From assembly GCA_004151065.3 (NCBI GenBank), contig NWUY0300012032.1, forward strand, positions 30,093 to 52,749: DNA of 22,657 bases, read 5' to 3'. Position 1 is the stretch's first letter, and every line of letters starts with the position of its first letter. Position numbers and translations under genes: made by a program. Positions 9,850 through 18,994 of the stretch are shown one piece after another. Below the pieces are notes generated by a model, which saw nothing but the letters and a program-made list of their open reading frames with translations, had not been told where the DNA came from and did not search any database. The DNA is from Larix sibirica. Lineage: Eukaryota; Streptophyta; Pinopsida; Pinales; Pinaceae.

Positions 9850-10125
9850 GCTCACAACCCTATGCAAGAAAAAGTTGGGTTTTAGTAATAATGTAGTGAT
9901 ATGTTTGGATTTTGAATGCTTTGTAACTCTGGAAAGTCACAAGATCAAATCCAACCACTTGCTTATCCACTAATCTGGTCTTGTAGTTGGTAGACAACGA
10001 GGATTTATATTTTTCTCTACAGTTAACCAGGCTCCCAAGTACCTATCCATGGGTGATTTATGACAAGGCAAAGGGAACTAGACCAAAGAAATTATAGAGG
10101 TCGAACCCCTTGCTCCGATATATAT
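9850..10125 (+). mobile_element. SINE-1, copy B
   Basis: This matches 5950-6225 through ggttttagtaataatg, gatatgttt, agtcacaagatcaaatcc (9935-9952, box-B-like), ggtagacaacgaggatt, gctcccaagtacctatcc, gtgatttatgac and gtcgaacccct. It ends in a short (TA)n at 10118-10129 instead of the A-rich tail of copy A, exactly where the X/LINE insert begins. Either it belongs to the duplicated segment, or it is an independent insertion of the same family. Confidence 0.45.
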
Positions 10126-10130
10126 ATATC

Positions 10131-10462
10131 CCTGACGCAGTTGTAATGTGACAGTTGTTGGAAGGAGTGAAGGAGGCACGTGGATTCTGCAAAGGCACTC
10201 GTGTTAGAAGGACGGAGTTTTATGAAACATGCAGGGTCAGTATTTCACGATCGAGGAGAGAATCTGGGAATCGGGTAATGACAAGGTAGAGTGTATGGGC
10301 AAAGTTATGAGTTTTAATGGTGACGATTGAACTGGAAAGGAAGCAATGGGAAAGGTGTCGAGAATTGGGTTAACCTGCGACGACTACTTGTCCTAGGGTA
10401 CGAACAATCATTCATTGGCATGGTTTCAATATGGTGATATAACGAATTACAATGGCTATGTT
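10131..10462 (+). pseudogene. Element X, N-terminal part (unknown family, split by LINE)
   Basis: A decayed plus-strand coding stretch. The first frame reads DAVVM, a stop, QLLEGVKEARGFCKGTRVR and TEFYETCRVS, then shifts near 10235 into FTIEERIWESGNDKVECMG. It continues, with TGA at 10328-10330 and TAG at 10394-10396, to SLAWFQYGDITNYNGYV at the LINE insertion point. The frame resumes exactly after the second TSD copy at 17758. I do not recognise the family. Its C-terminal half matches ORF Y inside the LINE, so it is probably transposon-borne. The left edge sits against a (TA)n run; no true N-terminus is seen. Confidence 0.6.
10452..10462. repeat. Left target-site duplication of the LINE
   Basis: The 11-mer atggctatgtt here recurs exactly at 17747-17757. 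It lies directly beside the T10 run that is the LINE poly-A tail on the opposite strand. Confidence 0.88.
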
Positions 10463-10463
10463 A

Positions 10464-10473
10464 TTTTTTTTTT
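10464..10473 (-). other. LINE poly-A tail
   Basis: Ten consecutive T on the plus strand, one base from the left TSD, mark the 3' end of the minus-strand transcript. No other A-run of this kind occurs between RNase H (11797) and here, apart from a short A-rich patch near 10746-10754 on the plus strand (the opposite orientation). Confidence 0.8.
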
Positions 10474-10551
10474 GTAAATAAAAGAGAACTATATATTACT
10501 GCTAACCAGAGTACAAAGCTTGTCCACAGATCCATCTAGGTCTTAGGCATT

Positions 10552-10649
10552 CCCGGCCGAGGATAGCCAAACAGGAATCCTTGCATCAGTCAAACATAAC
10601 ATAACATAACTGAGATATTCTCGGCAGAGGACCCGCTAAACAGGAATTT
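10552..10649 (-). repeat. Paired motif in the LINE 3' untranslated region
   Basis: On the plus strand, cggccgaggatagccaaacaggaat and cggcagaggacccgctaaacaggaatt are imperfect direct repeats about 68 bases apart. Between them is a short (cataa)n run, cataacataacataac. They lie just upstream of the poly-A tail, where LINE reverse transcriptase recognises its RNA. Confidence 0.55.
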
Positions 10650-10769
10650 GACATAACCAAAGATGTTCAAATCCTATACTAACTAGCTTATCTAGAAAGA
10701 TCGACTAGGTTGGCTTCATAACCACAAAAACAAAGCTCGGTGTAATTAAAAAAACCCCAACATAAGACC

Positions 10770-11449
10770 TAATCAATTGTGACAGTAGGAGGAACCCTAC
10801 CCGAAATATCCTGCGCTTGCCCAAAGTCGCTCGGCGGGTTCTGAACGTTGACAGCAGAGCCATCCATCGCAGGAGAGCGCCTGGAGCCATCACCGGCCAT
10901 GCTTTCTGGTTCCCCATCTCCTTTCCCCTAGACAATGAAAGTGAGGCAAATTTTCTTGGCTATGGTGTTTATTTTTGCATGCATCACGCGGTTGTCTAGG
11001 TTATGGGTTTTCCAGGACCTAACCGGTTATGCATCCCCTCGAGTCTTATTGAAAGAGTCCATAAGAACATTAGCCAGAAGATTCTTCGTGACCCAATGAG
11101 TCATAAGGGTCCGCTCGTAGAGGGAGGCGCGACCTGCTGTAGTGCCAAGGTCAACCACCCACTCTTCCATTTCCTTGCGGACATCCTGGATAGGAATGCT
11201 CTAGACCTCGTTCCAGAGAGCTTTCTCAATTCCCTCAACTTCTTCTTTGGCTAACTGAGGAATACGGCTACGGAAAAAAGGCATCAACTCCCGAAGACGG
11301 GCTTTTGTTGAAGCGCGAGTAACACGACCCACCCTGACGATGCCCTGCACAAAGGATTCGCCAGCTACGGGATGCCCAGCACCCCCCAAAACCGTTGGAC
11401 TTTGAGACTTATAACGGCGATTAGGAGCCATGATATAAACCCTCTGCAA
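10770..11449 (-). pseudogene. ORF Y: unknown-family ORF in the LINE 3' region, relative of element X
   Basis: From ATG at 11449 (or the in-frame ATG of MAPNRRYKSQS at 11431) one minus-strand frame runs to a TAG near 10770. It has in-frame stops at 11201-11203, shortly after FNKTRGDA, and after LTFIV. Codons at 11248-10937 align without gaps to X codons 18010-18321: 31 of 104 positions are identical by my count, including K-x-LW-x-E, EEW, LYER, WV-x-K, GD, and D-x-R followed later by K-I-x-x-I-A. The same frame extends upstream through 11480-11815 with one stop, without recognisable domains. It is in LINE sense and inside the LINE TSDs. Function unknown. Confidence 0.68.
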
Positions 11450-11796
11450 TTCGGGTGGTCTTGTCCGAGAAAACCACCCCTACTCCCACTCAATAGAGCT
11501 TTCGACACTGTCAATACACCAGAAAGCAAGCGAAATAGGAGAGGGAACGATGACAGAGCCAAGGTGGCCCAGCATTATAAAATCCTGGAGCGAAATCATG
11601 GAGAGAGCTTTGCCATGAATAACTGACGTTGGGAAGTACGGAGTATCCAGCTGCGGAATGATGAGCCCACAAACCATAATGAGTAAAGAGCCTGAAATTG
11701 TACAGAGCAATCTACCTCCACTCTTTTCACACAAACTGCCTCGCATTATATTGAGCCCAACCATAACCATCGAATTAACAGGCAGTACGACAAGCA

Positions 11797-12705
11797 TCAT
11801 TTGGGACGAAGGCAAGCCCGAGCAAGTGGCTCCCTAATAACTGCCCCCACACTTATATTGTCATCTACCGCAGTAGTGGACACCTGGGCCGTGTGCTGTC
11901 GGGACCCCACCATGTCAACTTCAGCCAAACGACCGCACGACCTAGTCCAGTCAGTTGAGGGGAAATCCGCCATGGCGCCACACGTCAGAACGATGCCAGC
12001 ATCTACACCATGATTCACAAGAAAGTCTGCCACTTTGTTGGCTTCCCTTTTATGAGTAAAGGAAATGGCATTACGATTGGTCATTAAAACCTTCAAATGT
12101 TCCAGACGTGCTAGAATACGCCAGCTGGAGGAAACTTTCTTAGGAGATTGTCCCTGGAGGAGTTTTTTAGCCATATGAATAAGGATCTGAGAGTCTCCTT
12201 CCAGGATCACAAGGAACCAGGCTTCCGAAATAATCACGTTAAGCCCCTGAATAAGACCTTCGAGTTCTGTCAAGTTGTTAGAATCATGGCCAATGTAGCC
12301 AAAGAAAACCTTCAGGATGACTCCTTCACTGTTTTTGCATACCCCTCCAAAGCCCACAGGGCCCGAATTTTCCCGGGATGCCCCATCAAAATTGACCTTG
12401 AAACCAAAAGAAGGGGGAGGAGACCACCTAACCAGGATAGTTGGTCGGCAAACCACCACTTTCCTTCTGAGGCCATTAAGGTCCGATCTACTCAAACCCC
12501 ATCCTTCAGTAATGCGCAGATCCCTCACGTTGAGGTCTTTGTCTTTATCGGTCCATTGTTGGCTTCTGATCGTTTCTGTCATGTTTATGACCAACCTCCT
12601 CCACACATCCTCCTCTCTGTGTTGTTTGTCCCCAAAGATGCGTTCATTCCTTTCTTTCCATATAGTCCATATCGCCAAACCTGGGAAACTGCCATAGAGT
12701 TCCAA
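11797..12705 (-). pseudogene. LINE ORF2 fragment: C-terminal RNase H domain (RVT_3 type)
   Basis: Open for 302 codons. Residues 9-24 (GLAIWTIWKERNERIF) are the usual WxxWxxRNxxxF linker after zf-RVT. The RNase H fold follows with all four acidic positions visible: D107 in VNFDGAS, E147 in LTELEGL, D171 in EGDSQILI and D227 in ANKVADFL. RNase H would remove template RNA during cDNA synthesis. The frame differs from the upstream reverse transcriptase; a frameshift lies near 12690-12720, so the ATG at 12705 is not a real start. About 65 residues of unrecognised tail follow the domain before the stop at 11797-11799. Confidence 0.9.
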
Positions 12706-12796
12706 TGATAGGATTCGAAAAAGCTTTCAAATCCCATGACTTAAGAGTCTGGTCAGGATGACCTCTGATTCGATTGCTTCGCCGAAATATGGATGC

Positions 12797-13072
12797 TCAT
12801 CTATCCCACATCGAGGAAGAGAAGGGGAAAGAGTCAAGAAGATGGTCAATAGACTCTTCATTATTGAGGAAAAGCGGACAGCGGGAGGGACCAAGAATCC
12901 CCCGCTTCCTCATATTCTCACTAGTCAGGATCCTCCTCCAAACCACTAAGCAGCATAAAATTGATACTTTGGGCCATATATTCATACTCCATATTCTTCC
13001 CCATATTTTCTCCACTTCCTCAGTAGAATGAATGCGAATATCGTATGCCTCATTGATACTGAAAGTGCCCTT
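12797..13072 (-). pseudogene. LINE ORF2 fragment: zf-RVT region
   Basis: Same frame as the reverse transcriptase, between stops at 13073-13075 (TAG) and 12797-12799 (TGA). It reads GTFSINEAYD, W-x-x-I-W, WPKVSILCCLVVWRRILTSEN, RGI, a single C of the first zinc pair, ESIDHLL, and SFPFSSSMW. This follows the zf-RVT pattern, but the usual second zinc cysteine pair is decayed. It links the reverse transcriptase to RNase H in ORF2. Confidence 0.85.
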
Positions 13073-15382
13073 CTAAGAAGAACCCCATCTGAGTTTATCA
13101 ACATCCATGTGAAACCTGATGAATCGATCCTGAAGCATAAGGTCAAAGGATGAAAGGATCTCATAGGAAGAGGAATCGGCCCAACGAACCACACGAAGCC
13201 AAGTCTGATGACCATCTGGTTCATAGTGATCCCAGTAATGCATGACCTTAGTCTTACCTGCTGCTATTCCCAGTTCCCTTATGGGTTGCCACCTGGGATC
13301 ATCCCCTAGCTTGGGCAGTTGGTGCCATGAGTCATCCCAAATGTTGGCAATAGCCCCATTGTGGACTTCCCAAAAACAGTGGTCCTGAACAAGTTTCCTT
13401 CCAGAGGATGCTTTAAGCCATATGTGAGACCCTTGCTTGTCTTCGTTAAATCTAATTAACTGGCATCTGTCTCTGTTCCCAGCATACTTAATGTGCCACA
13501 ACTTTGCCCATGGTTCATTGTTGTGAGTGCACCACCTCCACCATATTTTGGCTCCATAAATCTCACTCAAAATCGCTGGGTCCCGCATGCCAAGACCACC
13601 CCTGAGCTTGGGTTTGCATATGTTGTCCCAGCTGACTAACGCAAATTTAGATTTAGCTTCCCTTCCCCCCCACAAAAAAGACCTCTGAATGCCATGAATT
13701 TCCTTCAAAACAACGTTGGGAGCCGAGAGCATAGAGAACAAATACACAAGCATAGCTTGGAGGATAGATTTAACCAAAACCAACCGGTTGGGAAGGTTTA
13801 AAGGGCGGAGAGTCCAACTAGTGAGTTTTCTTTTCATTCTATCCAGCAGTTCCTGCCAGGATACCTGGCGAATAGTGCCTTCCTCTAACGGAACACCAAT
13901 GTATTTCGTGGGGAAAGTTCCTCGATTGAAGCCCATAATCCTCAAAATATTGCGTTGGGACGTGCCCGAAATGTTTAGGAAAAAAACCTGAGATTTTCCA
14001 GGATTAATTTCCAGGCCAGAAGCCTTCGCAAATTGCACGAAGCATTTTTTTAAAGCCCTGGCCTCTTGGACTGAAGGGTGCCCCATTAACATGGTGTCAT
14101 CCACAAACTGCCGATGCATCTGTTTCTCCATTCCAGCATGGAGCTGAAGACCACGAATACTACCACTAGCAGCTTGGGCCTGTAAAAGTTTGCTGAGACC
14201 TTCGGCCATAAGGATAAAGAGAAAGGGAGAAAGGGGATCCCCTTGCCTAATACCCCGAGAGGCCTGAAGGAGACGCGTCGGAGAGCCGTTGAGACGAATG
14301 GAGAAGAAAGGGGTAGATACCAGATTCATGATCCAAGCAACCCACTCCCAGCTAAACCGAAAACCCTCCAAAGTACAACGCATATATTGCCAACTAATCT
14401 TATCACAAGCCTTAGCAATATCGAGTTTGACAAGCATACCAGGTTTCTTAGTGACCTTGAGAGAGTGCATAGTTTCTTGAACTAGGATGATGCCATCCAC
14501 AATTTGTTTGCCTTCTACAAAACTTGATTACTCCGGACTGATCAGAATGGGTAGAAGGGGCTTGAGCCAATTGGCAATGACTTTGGTGATAATTTTATAG
14601 ATCACATTGCATAAAGCAATCGGTCTAAACTTACCTGGGGCATCATCCCCTTCCTCTTTTGGGATAAGAAGGAGGAAAGTAGCATTGAAAGCTTTCAGCA
14701 CCCCCCCACAACGTCTGGATTCTTCCATAATTTGATGAACTTCTGACTTGACCAAATACCAGAAGAAGTGAAAGAAGTTATATGTGAATCCATCCGCCCC
14801 TGGCACCTTCCCAAGAGCCATCTGGTTCAAAGCATCCTCCACCTCCTGCAAAGATATAGGCTTATCCAACATTTCGTTATGCTCCTGGGTGACCAAACTA
14901 GGGATTAGGCGAGTGATCTTTAAGATATCCTGGCTCTGGTCCACATTGTCTTCTTTGAGAATAGTTTCAAAATGGTGCACCAGTTCTTCTGCTATGCCTT
15001 CTTTGGTGTCCGCCATTTCCCCATTAGACTTATGGATCTTAAGGATTTTAGTCCTATGCCTGTTTTGAATAACCGTGTTGTGAAAGAATTTTGTGTTTCT
15101 CTCACCTTCCTGGATCCATTGGACGCTAGACTTTTGCTTCCAGTAAGTCTCCTCTTGCCTTTCTCTAGCTTCCAGGCAGTGTTCATGTTCTCTTAACTCC
15201 TCATCCCATCCTTCGTCCATGCCCTTCCTTTGAAGGAGTTCCAGCTCTTCAATTATCTTCTTTTTATTCTGAAAGATATTTCCAAAATCCTCCTTATTCC
15301 AAGTACGAATTTTGGATTTCAGAGCCTTCAGTTTCTGTTGGAATTGGTACATTCCTAATCCTGCTGGGGGGACCAGTTCTTA
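13073..15382 (-). pseudogene. LINE ORF2 fragment: reverse transcriptase
   Basis: One frame from after TAA 15380-15382 to TAG 13073-13075, with an internal TAA at 14528-14530 (Q position in SPE-Q-SSFVEG). The thumb-side linker GLGMYQFQQKLKALK starts the region. Then come LIPKEEGDD and FRPIALCNVIYKIITKVIA (fingers), QIVDGIILVQE, motif A KLDIAKACDKISW (Asp at 14420-14422), motif B RQGDPLSP (near 14248-14225), motif C QFVDDTML (DD near 14096-14101; FVDD rather than the common FADD), and LEINPGKSQVFF. It would copy LINE RNA at the nicked target. Length and order fit plant L1 elements. Confidence 0.93.
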
Positions 15383-15388
15383 CCACCA

Positions 15389-16180
15389 CTAACCCACTAG
15401 ATCCTTAAATTCCTTATGATCCAACCAAAATTGTTCGAGACAAAAAGGCCTAAAAAGATTGTTGTTGGTCATGTCCCAATCCAAACTGACAGGCCAATGA
15501 TCTGAGCTAGCCGCCGAGAGAATGCTTGCATTGACCTCGCCAATCCCATGATCTATGTCCTCCGTGGCGAGGAATCTATCAAGCCTAGAAGCCACCAAAT
15601 GGGTTCCTCCTCTTTTGTTATTCCATGTAAACCAGCCATTGCCGGTTTCAACGTCAATCAACGAACCTAGGCTTAGGATATCCTAGAATTTTTCTTGAAA
15701 CCTAACCAAGCACCTTCGGCCACCTTTTTTCTCCTCCAAAGACAAAATTAGGTTGAAGTCCCCACCCACAATCCAAGATCCCTCATGAGCCTACGCAAAT
15801 ACCTGGGAAAGGAAGAGAAGGAAAGAGTCTTTGAAGGGGGCAACACTTGGTCCATAGATATTGACCAAAGTGCCAGAGATTGCAAAGTTGAGCACCTGAA
15901 AATCACATATCAATGAGAACCTTTTGGCTCTCCAATTATTCATAGAGATGGCTCGAGGTCGCCAAAGAACAGTTAAACCCCCGGCCATGCCTGAGGCATC
16001 GACTTCCATCACCTCACATCCTTTCCATATTCTCTGACCTATCCTCTCGAGGGTTGCAGAAGAGCATTTAGCTTCCTGCATGAAGAGGACGTCGGGGTTC
16101 TCCTGTTTTACTTTTCTTACGATCGCTTTGATCTTCCGGGGATGATTACAACCCCTTACATTCTAGGATACTATCTTCAT
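15389..16180 (-). pseudogene. LINE ORF2 N-terminus: APE-type endonuclease
   Basis: ORF2 starts at ATG 16178-16180 and overlaps the ORF1 stop. It reads MKIVS, TAG, NVRG, then DVLFMQEAKCS (catalytic Glu), GGLTVLW, NIYGP, TAG 15791-15793, SWIVGGDFN (15763-15752), TAG 15683-15685, WFTWNN, SRLDRFL and SSDHWPV (about 15506). These are the N, E, Y, D/N and D/H motifs of AP-type endonucleases that nick the target DNA. TAG 15389-15391 and TAA 15380-15382 end the open stretch. The stops at 16163-16165 and 15683-15685 fall where the family has Trp. Intact length would be normal. Confidence 0.9.
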
Positions 16181-17550
16181 TGGGTAACTTGATTAACAGC
16201 AGTAAAGACATCCTTAATAGAAGGATACTGCCCTGATTCAATAAGCCTCACTCCAATTTCTGTTATCCTCTGCTTATTAGACTTTTTGCCTCGCTTCAGG
16301 TCCCCAATCGGAGACTTGCGCTTGTTCCCTGATTGGGCATCTGCCCGAATGCCCAGTTTCTGGCTAGCCTTTGTCCTGATGATTGCTTCCTTGAGGAGTT
16401 CCAATTGTCTTCTGGACACATAGCCCTCCCCCTTCTTTTTTTCACACTCTCTTTCCAGCTCATCCAGATCCAATTCTCCCATATCTACTTCCTCCTCGCC
16501 ATCCTCCTCCATGGCAGCTGTTAGATCTTCCGGATTCTCTTCCAGGATCAGCATAAACATTGCCTAAACTACTTCCGATTCCTTGCTTTCCTTCCCCTCC
16601 TCTTGGATCTCGCCGGCCTCATCAACCTCCTCTAGGATCTGGAAAGGGTTTTTGCCGGATGACCCATTATCCACCTTTTCCTTCCCTATCCGTTGGTTAT
16701 CCCCTGATCGGGTCTTTCTGTGATTACGGATCTGAGTAAAACCCTCTTTGTCCTTTTTTCCTTCTTGATCAGATTCGGTAGGAGCCTTTAACTAACTGGC
16801 ACAAGGACAATTCCTTCCAAAATGGCCATATTCATGGCAAAGTCTACACCTGAAAGGTAGCTGCTCATAGTCTAGAGGTTAGATCCATTCTTCATATTCC
16901 CAGTTCAGGCTAATGGCTTCCGGGAGTTCCTTGGACAGATCCATGTCGACACAGATCTGGGCACATGCCGTGTACCGCTGTTGTTTGGTCCATTCCTCTA
17001 CTTTTATGAACTCTCCGAGGGAATTGCCAATATCCTTCAATATTTCCACATCCCATAATTCGCATGGGAGAGAAAAAATCCGGATCCAAACTGGGGCCAC
17101 CTTCATATCCTCAGTCTCTGGATTGAAACGCTCTTTCCAGGGTCTGAGGTATAAACCCATAGAGAAAAAGAAATAGGGTCCCCCTTCCAACACTCTATCC
17201 CTATCTTCCACATTGAAAAACATTATGGAGAAAAAACCTTTTGCCCCCAGGTGTAAATCGTACCCCCCCTTAGGGTTCCAGGTGCTTTTGATCCATCTAA
17301 TTAGGTCTTTCTCCCGAGGCCAGAACCCAATAAACTTACCAATCAGTGCCTTCTCTTTCCATAATTCCATTTTCTCCCTGACCTTTTCTGCCTGGAACTG
17401 AATAGTTGGGATTGCTAGGGATTTTGGGAGGCAACCCCTAGGACCCAGCCGTCGTTGTGCCCCTTTCTCCCGCGATCCCGTATCCCCCAGACAGGTATCA
17501 CGAACGTCCCCGGTGGATGCCATGCCCGCAGATGGCACGGTCTGGGGCAT
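16177..17550 (-). pseudogene. LINE ORF1: DUF4283 plus CCHC zinc-knuckle protein
   Basis: One frame of 457 codons broken by TAA 16879-16881, TAG 16792-16794 and TAG 16564-16566. An in-frame TAG lies just upstream of the 17550 ATG; MASTGDV at codon 10 is another possible start. DUF4283 features include KALIGKFIGFWP, FFSIMFFNVEDRDRVLEGGPYFF, LYLRPW, VWIRIFSLPCELW and GEFIKVEEWT. After the first stop comes an intact knuckle CRLCHEYGHFGRNC (C-x2-C-x4-H-x4-C, 16846-16805). An acidic and lysine-rich tail with EEEVDMGELDLDELE follows. ORF1 proteins bind element RNA in a ribonucleoprotein. Its TGA overlaps the ORF2 ATG (ATGA, 16177-16180). Confidence 0.9.
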
Positions 17551-17746
17551 CCGGCCGAGCTCCCTCTGAGAGGGCTATCCCCAACGGTACCACTGCGAGG
17601 AACAACACTGGAACACCGATCTGCACAACCCTAAACGCCATTGGTCACCCCCACAATCTTCTTCCCAAACAAATAATCATACAATGCTTGCATAGTTGAC
17701 ATTTCTAATTGTTTTGAATCTTCCTTTTGATATAATTTTTTTTCAT
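17551..17746 (-). other. LINE 5' leader
   Basis: About 196 bases lie between the TSD and the first ORF1 ATG. The outer part is AT-rich and the inner part GC-richer. A short competing frame opens at an ATG near 17641 (MAFRVVQIG) and overlaps ORF1 out of frame; it could be an upstream ORF or chance. Confidence 0.5.
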
Positions 17747-17757
17747 ATGGCTATGTT
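17747..17757. repeat. Right target-site duplication of the LINE
   Basis: Exact copy of atggctatgtt at 10452-10462. Reading GGC TAT GTT here continues directly into the X reading frame. Confidence 0.88.
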
Positions 17758-18410
17758 GTTAGCAGGTTCTCATCGCCATTTAAAGTTGGGGAAGGAGCTT
17801 GCATTGGCCAGACAAATGCTACGAGTCTTATGTGCAAGGTGAGTAATTTGAGGAACCTGAAGTACTTGGCCTCTGAGTGGTCCATGCTAATGGAAATGAG
17901 TGATGATGGTAAGGGCAAGAGTGGTGTTGGCCCGAAAAGTGTTAATCAAGAGCAACTCAAGGCGGCCCAAGCCACTTGGATGTGCAAGGATTCAACTCCA
18001 CCATTGATCAGAGACAAGATTGATACTGTGCAGAAGGAGCTTTGGGCAGAGTTGCGGATGGAGAAGCCTGTGGAGGAAATCGCGGTGTTAGAAGAATGGA
18101 TTACTAACCCAGGTTCTACCCATGCTCATTTAACTTTGTATGAGCGAGCAATGTTGATGTATTGGGTGGTGAAAGGTTAATTAGGAAGGATCCCGATGGA
18201 ACATGAATCAAAGAACCAGGGTGATGATATCCTGGTGCATTTCTAGAAAGAACACCTGATGGACTCCAGATGTATTCCTAAGAAAATTGATGTAATTGCA
18301 CATCATTTGGGAATCCCATTCTTGCTGGGACCGAATGATGGGGGGGGTTTCTGTTGCAGGGAAGTCGCATGTGAATCAGGCTAGACCGTCGACTGATTAT
18401 CAAGTTCCTT
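17747..18410 (+). pseudogene. Element X, C-terminal part (unknown family)
   Basis: The frame continues from the pre-insertion site as GYVVSRFSSPFKVGEG and CIGQTNATSLMCKVSNLRN. It is open to TAA 18178-18180, then continues past it with TAG 18244-18246, and reads KIDVIAHHLGIPFLLGPNDGGG before losing frame in a G-run near 18342-18348. The open part (17830-18180) includes PPLI, K-x-LWAEL, LEEWIT, LTLYERAML and YWVVKG. Codons 18010-18321 align without gaps to ORF Y in the LINE; the TAG at 18244 sits opposite a Trp in Y. The family is not recognised; the LYER...WVVKG block loosely recalls plant transposon-associated proteins. Confidence 0.62.
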
Positions 18411-18743
18411 AAATGGTTATGTAGTTATTTGTGAATGCCTCTTTTGTTATACAATGGCTGCTAGGAGTCTATGCAGAGCCTATCATGTTTTGTTATGTCT
18501 AAAGGTCGGTCCTAATAGTGTTAAGAGGATGGTAAAATCCTTGTTGTCCCTAGAGGGGAGGGGTATTTTGAATATAGAAAATGTATGGGGTAATATGGGG
18601 GGTTTTGGGAAATATGAAAAAGTAAAGGGTAGAATTGGGTAGCTCAAGGGTCAGAACGAAAGACTGGAATTATGCTATTTCGACAATTCGATGTATGTAT
18701 TCATTTGAAATATAATATAATGCCTTCTTGCTATATATATATA
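18411..18743. other. Right end of element X; (TA)n at the junction with copy B
   Basis: A 62-codon plus-strand ORF (18454-18642) resembles nothing known. The stretch ends in a (TA)n run (about 18731-18746) where copy B homology resumes. The left edge of X is also a (TA)n run (10118-10129). No terminal inverted repeat, LTR or poly-A tail was seen, so how X arrived is open. Confidence 0.5.
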
Positions 18744-18994
18744 TATAGTACATATTTTCATTCTTGCGTTCTTTGTGGCATTTAACCCCCATTCCTAGTT
18801 GTTCAATCATGCATGCAACGCCCCTTCAACATTTATACCTCCTCATATTTTGATCAAAATTCGTAGAGTGCAAAAGTAGAAAGAGGGTATAAAAAAGAAA
18901 ATGCTTTATAACTTTTAAGGTGCACAATTTTAGACAAAACATTATGTGATGAGGAATATAAACTTAAAATGTCAAACAAAGATAGTTTGACGTA

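Larger units (their letters stand above)
10463..17746 (-). mobile_element. Full-length-looking L1-type LINE with an extra 3' ORF
   Basis: A 7,284-bp non-LTR retrotransposon on the minus strand, bounded by 11-bp TSDs and a poly-A tail (T10 at 10464-10473 on the plus strand). From its 5' end: a leader of about 200 bp, ORF1 (17550-16177), and ORF2 (16180-11797) with endonuclease, reverse transcriptase, zf-RVT and RNase H. Then comes a 1.3-kb 3' region that includes decayed ORF Y. ORF1 has three in-frame stops; ORF2 has eight stops and one frameshift, so the copy is dead. It interrupts element X. A plant L1 normally ends shortly after RNase H, so the long 3' region is unusual. Confidence 0.9.

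Noticed and set aside
12148-12708. Plus-strand 186-codon ORF as an independent gene
   Set aside because: It is antisense to the LINE RNase H domain, whose four catalytic acids are all visible on the minus strand.
17641-17747. A second T-run (plus strand near 17736-17743) as another poly-A end
   Set aside because: It is at the 5' end of the LINE next to the right TSD; the X frame restarts just after the TSD, leaving no room for another element.
18454-18642. Plus-strand 62-codon ORF as the C-terminus of X
   Set aside because: It is not in register with the conserved X/Y alignment and follows several stops; no similarity to Y beyond the shared domain.
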